The notes beneath the pieces were generated by a model. That model was given only the letters and a program-made list of their open reading frames with translations, was not told where the DNA came from and did not search any database. 64,000 nucleotides of DNA from Diaphorobacter sp. HDW4B (lineage in GTDB: Bacteria; Pseudomonadota; Gammaproteobacteria; Burkholderiales; Burkholderiaceae_C): contig NZ_CP049905.1 of NCBI RefSeq assembly GCF_011305535.1, positions 1,932,001 through 1,996,000 on the forward strand, written 5' to 3'. Shown here in pieces: positions 36,264-46,486 of this stretch. How positions within the stretch are numbered: the first letter of the stretch is position 1; every line of letters starts with the position of its first letter. A program made the position numbers and the translations under genes.

Positions 36264-36830
36264 TTTGCGTACCTCCGCTCAGTTCAATTGATGATCGGTC
36301 GCCAGCCTTATGTCGGCGCCTGCATATGATTCTATTGAATCAGTTCTGATTCAGGTCAACTTTGTGAGTGTTTAATTGCTTTTAGATTGTCATCTTTTGT
36401 GAACAGCAGTGTTTGACTATCAAGTAAAAAGTTTTGTAGCACCCTGTCCTGTATAGCCAATTGGGTATTTGCCGTCCGCAAAGAGTGGTGATTCACATTC
36501 GCCACATCGAATCGTTCCATGCAGCGAATGCACAACAGTCGTTCAGCGATCACAAGTCATCAGAACTGATCGACATGATCGCATCAGCAAGCGTTGATGT
36601 CGATCCGTAGTGTGGTCTGGCGTGGACAACCGACATCCACCAGGGCCCCGCCGCGACAGGCTTCGTGCGGGGCGATGGTGATTCCATACATATAAGTCAC
36701 AGATAAAACGTATTTTCCGTAATTGATCTGTCAAACAGTTCGCAATACAGTGGCGTATCACGATGCCAGAGGTTCCCTCTGTTTGCAGCATCCCGCTTTT
36801 CCAGTAATTCAAGGTAGAGGTAGACACACC
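36264..36830. other. 567-bp region between the Roadblock gene and malate synthase
   Basis: AT-richer than its surroundings between about 36330 and 36560. It must hold the promoters for the minus-strand Roadblock gene and the plus-strand malate synthase gene. A 65-codon open frame (36356-36553) lacks a ribosome site and looks accidental. AGAGG precedes the glcB ATG. I see no RNA gene or clear operator. Confidence 0.5.
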
Positions 36831-39026
36831 ATGACTGACCGCATTGCCGTTCACGGCCTTCAAGTTGCCCCCGCGCTGTACAACTTCGTGGAAAAGGACG
36901 TCCTGCCGGGCACCGGTGTGGACAGCGCTTCTTTCTGGAAGGGCTTCGATGCGCTGGTCGCCGACCTCGCGCCCAAGAACGCAGCCCTGCTGGCCGAGCG
37001 CGATCGCCTGCAAAAGGAACTGGACACCTGGCACAAGGCCAACCCCGGCCCGATCACCAACATGGCCGCGTACCGCGAGTTCCTGACGAAGATCGGCTAT
37101 CTGGTCGAGCCACCGAAGGACGCCAAGGCCACGACCGAAAACGTCGACGCCGAACTGGCCAAGATCGCCGGTCCGCAGCTCGTCGTGCCTATCCTCAATG
37201 CCCGCTATGCACTGAACGCCGCCAACGCACGTTGGGGCTCGCTGTATGACGCGCTGTATGGCACGGACGCCATCAGCGAAGAAGGCGGCGCTGAAAAAGG
37301 CAAGGGCTACAACCCCGTGCGCGGTGCCAAGGTCATCGAATTCGCACGCAACTTCCTCGACCAGGCCGTGCCGCTGGCCGCTGGCTCGCACAAGGATGCG
37401 ACAGCCTACCAAGTCGTGGGCGTCAAGCTGGAAGTGACGCTGAAGGATGGCACCAAGACAGGTCTCAAGGATGCCGCCAAGTTCGTCGGCTTCCAGGGCG
37501 ATGCTGCGGCTCCGAAGTCGATTCTGCTGATCAACAACGGCATGCACATCGACATCCGCATCGACAACACCACCGCCATCGGCAAGACCGACGCGGCGGG
37601 CGTGGCCGACGTGGTGGTGGAAGCCGCCGTCTCCACGATTCTTGATCTGGAAGACTCCGTGGCCGCCGTCGATGCCGAAGACAAGGTGCTGGGTTACAGC
37701 AACTGGCTGGGCATTCTCAAGGGCACGCTGACCGAGTCGTTCGACAAGGGCGGCAAGACCGTCACGCGCGGCCTGAACGCCGATCGCGAATACACCGGCG
37801 CTGACGGCAAGCCTGTGAAGCTGCATGGCCGCTCGCTGATGTTCCTGCGCAATGTCGGCCACCTGATGACCAACCCCGCCATCCTGTGGGGCGCGGACAA
37901 GAAAGAGATTCCCGAAGGCATCATGGACGCCGTGGTGACCACCGCCATCGCCATCCACGACCTGAAGGGCAACGGTGCCAACGGCCTGCGCAACAGCCGC
38001 ACCGGCAGCGTCTACATCGTCAAGCCCAAGATGCACGGCCCCGCCGAAGTCGGCTTTGCCAACGAGCTGTTCGGCCGCGTCGAAAAGCTGCTCGGCCTGC
38101 CCGAGAACACCGTCAAGCTCGGCATCATGGATGAAGAGCGCCGCACCAGCGTGAACCTGAAGGCCTCGATCGCCGCAGCGCCTGCACGCGTGGCGTTCAT
38201 CAACACCGGCTTCCTCGACCGCACCGGCGACGAAATGCACACCGCCATGCAAGCCGGTCCGATGGTCCGCAAGGGCGAGATGAAGACCAGCGCCTGGCTG
38301 CAGGCCTACGAAAAGAACAACGTGCTCGTCGGCCTGACCATGGGCCTGCGCGGTCGCGCCCAGATCGGCAAGGGCATGTGGGCCATGCCCGACCTGATGA
38401 AGGCCATGCTCGAACAGAAGATCGCCCACCCCAAGGCCGGTGCCAACACCGCCTGGGTGCCATCGCCCACCGGCGCCACGCTGCACGCCCTGCACTACCA
38501 CCAGGTCAGCGTGGCCGACGTGCAAAAGGAACTGGAAAAGACCAGCGCCGACGCCGTGCGTGACGACATCCTGGCCGACCTGCTGCAGATTCCGGTCGCC
38601 AAGGATCCCAAATGGACCGACGCCGAGAAACAGCAGGAACTGGACAACAACGTCCAGGGCATCCTCGGCTACGTGGTGCGCTGGGTCGATGCGGGCATCG
38701 GCTGCTCCAAGGTGCCCGACATCCACAACGTCGGCCTGATGGAAGACCGCGCCACGCTGCGCATCTCCAGCCAGCACATCGCCAACTGGCTGCGCCACGG
38801 CATCGTGACCCAGCAGCAGGTGCTGGACACCTTCGCCCGCATGGCCAAGGTGGTGGACGAGCAAAACGCGGGCGACGCGTCGTACATCAGCCTCGTGGGC
38901 AACCCACAAGGTGCCGCGATGCAGGCCGCGCAAGAACTGGTGTTCAAGGGCGAAGAGCAACCCTCCGGCTACACCGAGCCCCTGCTGCACGCATGGCGCT
39001 TGAAGGTGAAGGCCGGCGCGAAGTAA
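36831..39026 (+). CDS. glcB: Malate synthase G
   Basis: Condenses glyoxylate with acetyl-CoA to malate; 731 residues, as expected for isoform G. Recognisable segments are the N-terminal [20 protein letters not shown], the active-site region [26 protein letters not shown], the catalytic-loop [14 protein letters not shown] and the late [20 protein letters not shown]. The ATG at 36831 gives the family start; the longer frame is upstream noise. Isoform G is a single polypeptide that usually serves glycolate/glyoxylate use; no isocitrate lyase or glycolate oxidase gene is adjacent. Confidence 0.96.
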   Translation: MTDRIAVHGLQVAPALYNFVEKDVLPGTGVDSASFWKGFDALVADLAPKNAALLAERDRLQKELDTWHKANPGPITNMAAYREFLTKIGYLVEPPKDAKATTENVDAELAKIAGPQLVVPILNARYALNAANARWGSLYDALYGTDAISEEGGAEKGKGYNPVRGAKVIEFARNFLDQAVPLAAGSHKDATAYQVVGVKLEVTLKDGTKTGLKDAAKFVGFQGDAAAPKSILLINNGMHIDIRIDNTTAIGKTDAAGVADVVVEAAVSTILDLEDSVAAVDAEDKVLGYSNWLGILKGTLTESFDKGGKTVTRGLNADREYTGADGKPVKLHGRSLMFLRNVGHLMTNPAILWGADKKEIPEGIMDAVVTTAIAIHDLKGNGANGLRNSRTGSVYIVKPKMHGPAEVGFANELFGRVEKLLGLPENTVKLGIMDEERRTSVNLKASIAAAPARVAFINTGFLDRTGDEMHTAMQAGPMVRKGEMKTSAWLQAYEKNNVLVGLTMGLRGRAQIGKGMWAMPDLMKAMLEQKIAHPKAGANTAWVPSPTGATLHALHYHQVSVADVQKELEKTSADAVRDDILADLLQIPVAKDPKWTDAEKQQELDNNVQGILGYVVRWVDAGIGCSKVPDIHNVGLMEDRATLRISSQHIANWLRHGIVTQQQVLDTFARMAKVVDEQNAGDASYISLVGNPQGAAMQAAQELVFKGEEQPSGYTEPLLHAWRLKVKAGAK

Positions 39027-39058
39027 ACCACCTCCATCACTGAAAACCCGTCCTTGAA

Positions 39059-39095
39059 GGGAGCCCGCTGTTCGCAGCGGGCTCCCTTTGTTTTT
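39059..39095 (+). terminator. Terminator of glcB
   Basis: GGGAGCCCGCTG-TTCG-CAGCGGGCTCCC (39059-39086), a perfect 12-bp stem with a UUCG tetraloop, followed by TTTGTTTTT. Strong intrinsic terminator 33 nt past the stop. Confidence 0.95.
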
Positions 39096-39764
39096 GGGCC
39101 TCTAAAACACGCTGGAAACACGCCTCAAAACAGCAGCGGACCAGCTTATAGGCCGCGCACTTGCTTGCAAAGCGTTTTGATTGCAAACAACTCTGACAAA
39201 TCATCCCCCGAACTGGGTATTTCCAAATGCTACCGCGGCGGAAGCAGGGTAAGAACATCAAGCTGACGTGCCATGAAAACCGCCATCCACCTCCCAAACA
39301 TGAAATACATGTGAGCAATCACTTTCATTAAATACTATAAAAAGACTATGATTTCCACTGCGGCGAATCCATTTTTCTGCGTATCTCGAAAATAACAAAA
39401 GCAACAAAACACACACAAATCCGAGCACAGCATCGGTTGCGGAATCGCTCAATTTGTCAAGAATACAAACTATTGAATTCAAAAAACCAATAGTTTTAAT
39501 CGAGCGACCCGCCCATTTCGGCGGTCATCGAACACCTTCTCGAACATGCGCGCAATCGCATCGAAGGAAGGGGCCAGCAGGGAGGGGTTGCCCAACGGCA
39601 ATCAACGACACGATGACGATTTTTTCCGTTTTGGGCACCCGCCCCACCGCCATCCAGATGGCTCCATGGATGAAGTTGCTTGAACTGCCTCGCGGCGACG
39701 CAAGCACTCCCCTCAAGTCGGCTCCTTGCATGCCGACGACCACCGGCGGCTGAGGAGCAGCGCC
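39096..39764. other. Long AT-rich region upstream of the exopolysaccharide operon
   Basis: About 670 bp without a convincing gene, clearly less GC-rich than both sides from about 39130 to 39510. It contains a 9-bp inverted repeat, AAACTATTG (39467-39475) and CAATAGTTT (39488-39496), about 270 bp before the first gene. There is also a shorter ACATG/CATGT pair near 39300. A 74-codon minus-strand frame (39258-39482, TTG start, one hydrophobic stretch) is possible but unsupported. This is the likely control region for the ten-gene operon. Confidence 0.5.
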
Positions 39765-42023
39765 ATGTCCACGCACAACAGCGCACCCAACCGACTTCTG
39801 CCACTGGGGCGGATGGGCGTCAGCCTTGTCGGCTCCGTCACCTGGTTGCTGGCAGGTGCAACAGCGCACGCCAGCACGCTGAGTGCCGAGTTGCAGCAAA
39901 TCACGCAAGGCCAGCGCTTCGAGCGCCGCATCTCGCTGTCGACCATGGGCGTGATGGGGCCTTCGGTCAACATCCCGGCCGATTCCTTGCAGGAGTTCTA
40001 CTTTCCTGCACAGGGCGGTGAGCGCGTTCGTTCTTCGCTGGTAGTGACGACGCCTGCCAATCAACCCGCGTCGGCCTTCGCCGTCAATGGTATGGCAGCA
40101 CCTGTCCGCGCGGCGGCACCGGGGCAACCGCAGCAAGTGATCCACACCCACTTGCCGGTCAACGGCTCGGCCACGCCCGCACGGCTGGGCATGCAGGTGG
40201 GGCCCGAAGCGCCCACCACCTGCGACGCGAAATCCACTGGCGCGGTGGCCTTGAACCCGGACAGCTATCTGTCGTACTACGCCACAGATGCCGAAGCGTC
40301 TGCTGTATCTGCGGCGTCCGCTGCGTCCACCTGGTCGCAAGCGATTGCCACCATGCCCGAGCGCCCTTTCCTGCTCGTCGCCGCACCGCCGCTGAGCCGC
40401 GAGACCTTCGATACCGCATGGCGCGTGGGCCTGGCCATGGCGCGGCAAGGGCGACCCGTCACCGTGCACACGCTGCCCAGCGTGGGCGACATCGTGGACA
40501 CGCGCACGCTCAGCATTCCTGCGGCGCTGGAATCCATCACCGCCTTCGCCGCGTTGAAGGACGCGAGCGAACACCACGCGCTTGCCAACGCCGCAGAAAT
40601 CGGCGCGCTGCTCATGCTCGACGCCAGCAGCTTGCTCGCCGATGTCGTGGTCACCGATCCGCTGTTGCAAAGCCAGCTCGCACGCGCACTCGATGCCTTG
40701 CAACTGCAGATCACCGATGAAGAGGCGCTGGGCGTTTTCCAGCAATGGCGCGACAAGCGCATGCCGCTGGCCCGCGCTGGGGCCCGGCCCACGGCGCTTG
40801 CACGCATGACGTTCGGTGCCCATCCAGCCTGGACCGTGACGGCCGATGGCGCCAGCAGCATCGCCTCGCTGGACACCCAGGCCCAATGGCGTGCGCTGAC
40901 TGCCGTGGCCGATGGCGCTGCGCGCCTTGCCGCAAGCCAGGCCAATCATGCGTTGCTGCGCGACTCGTCAAGCGCCAAGGCCCCGCATCAGTTCACCGTC
41001 CAGGCACCGCAGAACTGGGCCGCCAGCTTTGCGCTGACGCCGCCACTGGCCACCGGCCACACGCCTTCGCACATACAGGTCCACTTCCAGTTGCCGGAAA
41101 GCTCCGGGCAACAAGGCCCCGTCGGCGTGCTGCACTGGAACGGCATCCTTCTCGCTGCGCGCAATCTGAAGGGCAACGGCGAGCGCGAAACGCTGGCCGC
41201 CGACATCCCCGTCTATGCCCTCAGCGCCATCAATGTGCTGCAGGTTGCCGTCAAGCAGAACGCGCCTGCGGGAGGCTGCAGGCCGGCCGCGCCCGTGCCC
41301 ACCACGGCGTTGCAGTTGGACGTGCGCTTTGACTCCGCTGTCGCAGCAGGCACCGCGCCGCCCACCCACACGCCGTCCTTTGCGGACGTGATCAGCAGCC
41401 TCGGGCGCTCTGCCGACATCGCAGTGCCGCAAAGCTATCTCGCACAGGCGCGACTGGGGCTGACCAACACGATTCAACTGGCTGCGGCGGCCAATCTCTC
41501 GCCCATCGCATCGCGCCTCGTGCTGGTCGATGCCAAGAAAGCATTCGCGCCGTCGCAGTCCTTTGTTGCGCTGGATGTATCTCTGCCCGATACGCCACGC
41601 GCGCTCGCGCTGCAGGACCAGCAGATCGCACTGCGTGATCGCCCGGTCCAAGGATTGCCATGGCCGCCAGCCAGCGGCGTGACCGCCGTGCAAGTCGTGC
41701 GCACCGATCAGCAGAACGGTCTGCTGTGGTATCCGCTCGGCGCCGAAACGCGCGTGCGCCCCACCGGCCTGCTGGTCAATCACGGCCAACTGGCGCTGCT
41801 CGGCCCCGGCTCCGAAGTGGCGTGGATCAACGCATCGGGCTCCGTCGTGCGCGCCGCCGACGCCAACACCGCCGGAACCATGTACGAGTGGCGCAGCCTG
41901 TTTTCCTGGGGCGTTCCCGTGACGCTCGCATCACTGAGCCTGTTCATCGTGCTGTTGGTGGCCGCCGCCATCGCAGCGCGCAGAGCCAAGCGCAAATCAC
42001 AAGCACTTGAGGGAGTCGCATGA
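39765..42023 (+). CDS. BcsB-like periplasmic subunit of the glycan synthase
   Basis: 752 residues, signal peptide ending near AHA-STLSAEL, large periplasmic portion and one C-terminal transmembrane helix (SLFIVLLVAAAIAARR) with a basic tail. This is the layout of BcsB, which contacts the cellulose synthase catalytic subunit from the periplasm. Sequence resemblance to BcsB is modest (repeated carbohydrate-binding-like/flavodoxin-like alternation, e.g. QVHFQLPESS), so the label is by architecture and position. GAGGAG precedes the ATG. The stop overlaps the NfrB-like start (ATGA). It opens the ten-gene exopolysaccharide operon. Confidence 0.7.
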   Translation: MSTHNSAPNRLLPLGRMGVSLVGSVTWLLAGATAHASTLSAELQQITQGQRFERRISLSTMGVMGPSVNIPADSLQEFYFPAQGGERVRSSLVVTTPANQPASAFAVNGMAAPVRAAAPGQPQQVIHTHLPVNGSATPARLGMQVGPEAPTTCDAKSTGAVALNPDSYLSYYATDAEASAVSAASAASTWSQAIATMPERPFLLVAAPPLSRETFDTAWRVGLAMARQGRPVTVHTLPSVGDIVDTRTLSIPAALESITAFAALKDASEHHALANAAEIGALLMLDASSLLADVVVTDPLLQSQLARALDALQLQITDEEALGVFQQWRDKRMPLARAGARPTALARMTFGAHPAWTVTADGASSIASLDTQAQWRALTAVADGAARLAASQANHALLRDSSSAKAPHQFTVQAPQNWAASFALTPPLATGHTPSHIQVHFQLPESSGQQGPVGVLHWNGILLAARNLKGNGERETLAADIPVYALSAINVLQVAVKQNAPAGGCRPAAPVPTTALQLDVRFDSAVAAGTAPPTHTPSFADVISSLGRSADIAVPQSYLAQARLGLTNTIQLAAAANLSPIASRLVLVDAKKAFAPSQSFVALDVSLPDTPRALALQDQQIALRDRPVQGLPWPPASGVTAVQVVRTDQQNGLLWYPLGAETRVRPTGLLVNHGQLALLGPGSEVAWINASGSVVRAADANTAGTMYEWRSLFSWGVPVTLASLSLFIVLLVAAAIAARRAKRKSQALEGVA

Positions 42024-43714
42024 TGTCCACACATTACCTGCCCTATCTGGTCGCGGACTACTACCACTGGCTCGAAATCGCCGGTGTCTTTGTGGCTCTG
42101 GTGATCTTCGTGTCCAGCATCGACGATCTGATCGTGGATGCCTGGTTCTGGATTCGCAAGACCTACCGGCGCTTCTTCATGCAGCGCTATGCGCCGCTGA
42201 CCAGCCAGCAGATACGCGCCGTGCCCGAACAGCCGCTGGCCATCATGGTGCCTGCATGGCTCGAGTACGACGTCATCGCGCTGATGCTCGAAAGCATGGT
42301 CGGCACGCTCGAATACAAGAACTACATGATCTTCGTGGGCACGTACAAAAACGACGCGCGCACCAAGGAAGAAGTCGAGCGCATGCGCCGCCGCTACCGC
42401 CAACTGGTGCATGTGGAGGTGCCGCACGACGGACCCACCTGCAAGGCCGATTGCCTCAACTGGATCGTGCAGGCCATCTTTCTGCAGAACCAGCACCAGA
42501 GCGTTCCGTTCGCAGGCGTGGTGCTGCACGACAGCGAGGACGTGGTGCATCCGCTGGAGCTCAAGTACTACAACTACCTGCTGCCGCGCGTGGACTTCAT
42601 CCAGTTGCCCGTGGCGTCGCTGGAGCGTCACTGGTACGAGCTGGTCGCGGGCACCTACATGGACGAGTTCGCCGAATGGCACACCAAGGATCTGGTGGTG
42701 CGCGAGAGCATGACGCGCATGGTGCCGTCCGCCGGTGTCGGCACCTGCTTTTCACGCAGGGCGCTGGAATCGCTTGCCGTTGAAACCAACAACCAGCCCT
42801 TCAACACCGACACGCTGACCGAGGACTACGACATCGGCACGCGCCTCTCGCGCATGGGCATGAAGCAGATCTTCGGGCGCTTCCCGGTCGATCACGTCAT
42901 CCGTCGCAAGACCTGGTTCGGGCTCGGCCCCGAGAAAGAGGAAGTCCAGAAGCTGCCGCTCGACATCCGCGAATATTTCCCCAACACCTTCAAGACCGCG
43001 TATCGCCAGAAGGCACGCTGGACGCTGGGCATCGGCCTGCAGGGCTGGTCACAGGTCGGCTGGAAGGGCTCGCTCGCCACAAAGTACTTGCTGTTCCGCG
43101 ACCGCAAAGGGCTGATCACGTCGTTCGTCGCCATCGGCGGCTATGTGCTGCTGCTGAACTTTCTGGCGTTCTGGCTCGCCGACAAGATGGGTTGGTGGCA
43201 GACCTACTTTCCTTCGCAGTTCTCGCCACGCGGTTGGGTGGGCACGCTGATTCTGCTGAACGGCATCGCGCTGCTGCTCCGAACCTTCCAGCGCGGCCTG
43301 TTCGTGCAGCGCCTGTATGGCTGGGAGCACGCGCTGCTCTCGGCTCCGCGCATGGTGATCGGCAACTTCATCAACGCTGCTGCCGCTGCGCGTGCGTGGA
43401 AGCTGTTCATCGTTCACCTCGTCACCGGAAAGCGTCTGGCGTGGGACAAGACCATGCACGACTTCCCCTCCGCCGATCAACTGGTGCAGCAGCGCCAGAG
43501 TCTGGGCCAACTGCTCGTGAGCTGGAAGGTCATCAGCGAAGAGCAGCTCGCGCAGGCCTTGAACCACCAGCGCCAGGTGAACATGAAGCTTGGCGAGATT
43601 CTGGTGCAGCAGGACAGCCTGGACGAACACACGCTGCAGGAAGCGATTTCGTACCAGCTCTATGTCGAGGAAGTGTCGCGCCCTGCACCGCTGATGCCGG
43701 AGCCAAGCAGATGA
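42020..43714 (+). CDS. NfrB-like family 2 glycosyltransferase with MshEN-like domain
   Basis: Inner-membrane polymer synthase, 564 residues. One N-terminal membrane helix (18-36). GT2 core: PLAIMVPAW (72-80), acidic LHDSEDVVHP (169-178), VPSAGVGTCFSRR, TEDYD (267-271) and QKARW (330-334, the QxxRW motif). Membrane helices follow at about 365-390 and 405-425. Residues 494-546 read SLGQLLVSWKVISEEQL and LGEILVQQDSLDEHTL, two tandem units like the c-di-GMP-binding MshEN fold, partly degenerate as in E. coli NfrB. It lacks the long tail of E. coli NfrB (about 745 residues). E. coli NfrB is needed for phage N4 adsorption and makes a c-di-GMP-dependent glycan. Coupled by ATGA at both ends. Confidence 0.88.
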   Translation: MMSTHYLPYLVADYYHWLEIAGVFVALVIFVSSIDDLIVDAWFWIRKTYRRFFMQRYAPLTSQQIRAVPEQPLAIMVPAWLEYDVIALMLESMVGTLEYKNYMIFVGTYKNDARTKEEVERMRRRYRQLVHVEVPHDGPTCKADCLNWIVQAIFLQNQHQSVPFAGVVLHDSEDVVHPLELKYYNYLLPRVDFIQLPVASLERHWYELVAGTYMDEFAEWHTKDLVVRESMTRMVPSAGVGTCFSRRALESLAVETNNQPFNTDTLTEDYDIGTRLSRMGMKQIFGRFPVDHVIRRKTWFGLGPEKEEVQKLPLDIREYFPNTFKTAYRQKARWTLGIGLQGWSQVGWKGSLATKYLLFRDRKGLITSFVAIGGYVLLLNFLAFWLADKMGWWQTYFPSQFSPRGWVGTLILLNGIALLLRTFQRGLFVQRLYGWEHALLSAPRMVIGNFINAAAAARAWKLFIVHLVTGKRLAWDKTMHDFPSADQLVQQRQSLGQLLVSWKVISEEQLAQALNHQRQVNMKLGEILVQQDSLDEHTLQEAISYQLYVEEVSRPAPLMPEPSR

Positions 43715-46455
43715 ACTCCGGCCTCACCCGCATCGCCATCGCCGCCCTGCTCGCGCTCGGAAGCGCCGTGGCCAGCGCTGCGCCGCCGATCGATCCGGCA
43801 ACCGCGCAGACACCGCTCAAAGGCCAGGCCTTCAAGCTGGCGAATCAGGCCTTCGCGGCCTATGACGCACAGCGCTATCCGCAGGCCGAGCAGTTTGCGC
43901 GCCACGCGATTGCACTGCGCCCCGACGTGCTGCGGCTGCACATGCTGCTGATCTACGCGCTGCAAAAGCAAGGCAAGAACCAGCAGGCGCTGGACGCCGT
44001 CACGAGCGCGCAGGCCACGGGTCTGCCATCCGACGAACTCGCGCAGGCCAAAAGCAATCTGCAGGCTGGCGGCGGCGCAGGCAACGCCGCTCCCAGCGCG
44101 GCGTTCCGCGAAGGCTTTCCGTTCGCCACACAGGCGTTCGACGACTACAACGCGCAGAAATACGCATCGAGCGCCGCGCTGGCCGAGAAGGCATTCCGCA
44201 TCGATCCCGCGCAAGGCAACTGGGCGCTGCTGTGGATCAACGCATTGGACGCACAAGACCGGTTGCCCGCAGCCGTGGAAGCGGTCGACACCGCCATCGC
44301 ATTGGGTGCACCCAACAAGAACGATCTGGTGGCACGCAAGCAGGCGCTGCACAAAGCCATGTCGGCCAAGCCCGCCATCGAGACCTATCGCGCGCTCGGG
44401 GATTTTCAGATGACCGATGCCGTCGAGCTGGCACGCAAAGCCGTGGCGCTGGCACCCGACACGCAAAGCCATCAACTGCTGCTGCTCACCACGCTGGTGC
44501 TCGCCAACCGCATGGCCGAAGGCGAGGCCGCTGCCAGCGATGCGCTCAAGCAGGACGACGAAGACACGAACGCGCTTGTCATGCGTGCCTACTTCAGGCA
44601 ACGCCAACTGAAAACAGAGTTGGCCACCAAGGACTTCGAAGAAGCCATGGCGCAGGATTGGCTCGACGACGCACAGCGCGCTGGCATTCGCCTGATCGCG
44701 GTCGATGCGGCGTTGGCCGTGGGTGATTTCGATCGCGCAAGGACATTGGTGTCCCCGCTGGATGTCAACGACAAGGCCGTTGCTCTGCGCCTCCAGCAGA
44801 TCGCAGAACGCGCTGCGCCACCGACGGAACTCACCAGCGCGAACTATCCACCGCCCAGCCAGGACTGCCACGTCACGCCCTACGGCACGGTCTGCGACAT
44901 GAAGCCCGCCGACGAGGCCAACACAGCGAGCGCCAAGGCTTATGCGGCCTACGGCAAACAGGACTACCAGGAAGCCATCGCGCAGGCCGAAAAAGCCGTC
45001 GAGCAAGCCCCCGACAACGCCGCGATGCAGCGCCTGCTCACCGTCACGCTGGCCGCAGGCAACGCCGCACAGCAGGCACGCTCCATGCAGCGCATCGATG
45101 CCGACCTGAAGACCACGCCCGACGATGCAGGCCTGCTCATGCAGCGCGCCTACATCCACCAGCGCCGCAACGAGTCACAAGCCGCGCTCGACGATTTCCG
45201 CGCCGCGCGGGCCACCGGCAAGGCCCCGCCGCTCGCCATCCTCGATGAAAGCTACGCGCTCGCACGCGTGGGGCGCAAGTCCGATGCGGTGGGCCTGTTC
45301 AAACAGGCCATCGACCAGAACGACGACAACGAACTCGAACTCACGCCCGAGCAGCGCTACAACACACGCAACGCCATCGCGGGCCTGTCGCGCGAATGGG
45401 GCGCATCGGTGTCCACCAGCTATCGCGGCGCGCGGCCTGCGGGCTCGGGCCTGAACGGCACGCCCATCACCACGGGCTCCGACTCGGTCTTCGGCATGGC
45501 CGATGTGTACTGGCGGCCGCCGGAATTTCTCAACAGCGCAACGCAGGTCTTCGAGGTCTACGGCCGCGTGATGAGCACGCTGCACGGCGGCTCTTCCACC
45601 ACGCACGAGCAGACCATTGTCGACCCCTGCACGGGCCGCCCCATCGCCATCGGAGCCGCCAGAAACAACGGCATTTCGGGCCTGTCCACGACCATCGGAT
45701 CGCTGGGGGTGCGCTTCACACCATCGACCGATTACGCACTCACGTTCGGTCTGGAACGGCGCTTCCTGCTCGGCTCATCAACGCGCTCGGGTTCGGTGAC
45801 GCCCGCCTCCGCCGACCTGCGCTGCAAGCTCAGCGGACGCGATCCGTCGCAGCCCGGCGCGCCGGTCATCGGCAACGCGCAGTCGATTCAGTTCGACTCG
45901 AATGCAAGTCAGGGCGGCTGGCTGGCCTATGCCACCCATGGCTTCTACAAAGGCACGGCGCTGCGCTTTGACGTGCCGAGCTGGTTCACGATGGAAGGCT
46001 ATCTGCAGGCCGGCTACTACTACGAAGACTTGTCCGCCAACTTCTGGATGCGCGACCAGAACACCGGCGTGAACGGCGAGCGCCGACGCGGAAAGTACCG
46101 CCGCGACCAATGGTTCGCCAACGCCGAGGCGCGCGTGGGCCGCAGCTACCGCATGGATGCAGTGAGCGATCGGCTGATGTTGTTCCCGCACTTGGTGCTG
46201 GCCGTGGACTACCAGCGCCAGAACTACCGCGCACGCGTTCCCGGCTTCAACGAGGCCATGCGCGTGCAGGGCAACGGATCGACCTGGTCGGCGGGCGTGG
46301 GCGCAGGCATCAGCGCGCGCTACTCGTTCCGCGAAGACCACTACAACGCGCCACGTTCCTACATCGACTGGACCTTGCAGTACCGCACCAACATCGGCGG
46401 CGGCCAGAAGGACCGCGCCAAGGGCTGGTTCATGAGCCTGTCGCTCTGGTACTGA
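43711..46455 (+). CDS. NfrA-like TPR/outer-membrane beta-barrel exporter
   Basis: 914 residues. Signal peptide ending near ASA-APPIDPA. Helical TPR-type repeats fill about residues 30-555 (FAAYDAQRYPQAEQFARHA, AYAAYGKQDYQEAIAQAEKA). The C-terminal third is strand-rich with aromatic belts (GMADVYWRPPEFLNS, YLQAGYYYEDLSANFWMRD) and ends in FMSLSLWY, a terminal-aromatic outer-membrane signature. This matches NfrA, the N4 adsorption protein, and more generally BcsC/PgaA-type export pores. It would carry the polymer made by the NfrB-like enzyme to the surface. The ATG overlaps the previous stop. Confidence 0.85.
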   Translation: MNSGLTRIAIAALLALGSAVASAAPPIDPATAQTPLKGQAFKLANQAFAAYDAQRYPQAEQFARHAIALRPDVLRLHMLLIYALQKQGKNQQALDAVTSAQATGLPSDELAQAKSNLQAGGGAGNAAPSAAFREGFPFATQAFDDYNAQKYASSAALAEKAFRIDPAQGNWALLWINALDAQDRLPAAVEAVDTAIALGAPNKNDLVARKQALHKAMSAKPAIETYRALGDFQMTDAVELARKAVALAPDTQSHQLLLLTTLVLANRMAEGEAAASDALKQDDEDTNALVMRAYFRQRQLKTELATKDFEEAMAQDWLDDAQRAGIRLIAVDAALAVGDFDRARTLVSPLDVNDKAVALRLQQIAERAAPPTELTSANYPPPSQDCHVTPYGTVCDMKPADEANTASAKAYAAYGKQDYQEAIAQAEKAVEQAPDNAAMQRLLTVTLAAGNAAQQARSMQRIDADLKTTPDDAGLLMQRAYIHQRRNESQAALDDFRAARATGKAPPLAILDESYALARVGRKSDAVGLFKQAIDQNDDNELELTPEQRYNTRNAIAGLSREWGASVSTSYRGARPAGSGLNGTPITTGSDSVFGMADVYWRPPEFLNSATQVFEVYGRVMSTLHGGSSTTHEQTIVDPCTGRPIAIGAARNNGISGLSTTIGSLGVRFTPSTDYALTFGLERRFLLGSSTRSGSVTPASADLRCKLSGRDPSQPGAPVIGNAQSIQFDSNASQGGWLAYATHGFYKGTALRFDVPSWFTMEGYLQAGYYYEDLSANFWMRDQNTGVNGERRRGKYRRDQWFANAEARVGRSYRMDAVSDRLMLFPHLVLAVDYQRQNYRARVPGFNEAMRVQGNGSTWSAGVGAGISARYSFREDHYNAPRSYIDWTLQYRTNIGGGQKDRAKGWFMSLSLWY

Positions 46456-46486
46456 TCAACGCACAGCAAAGCACGAGGAGTTCGAG

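Noticed and set aside
36356-36553. 65-codon minus-strand frame upstream of glcB
   Set aside because: No ribosome site, AT-rich, no family resemblance.
39255-39275. Possible sigma-54 promoter (TGGCACG on the minus strand)
   Set aside because: The -12 GC is three bases too close to the -24 GG and the direction points away from the operon.
39258-39482. 74-codon minus-strand frame with one hydrophobic stretch
   Set aside because: TTG start, no ribosome site and no recognisable family; kept only as a possibility in the description of the AT-rich region.
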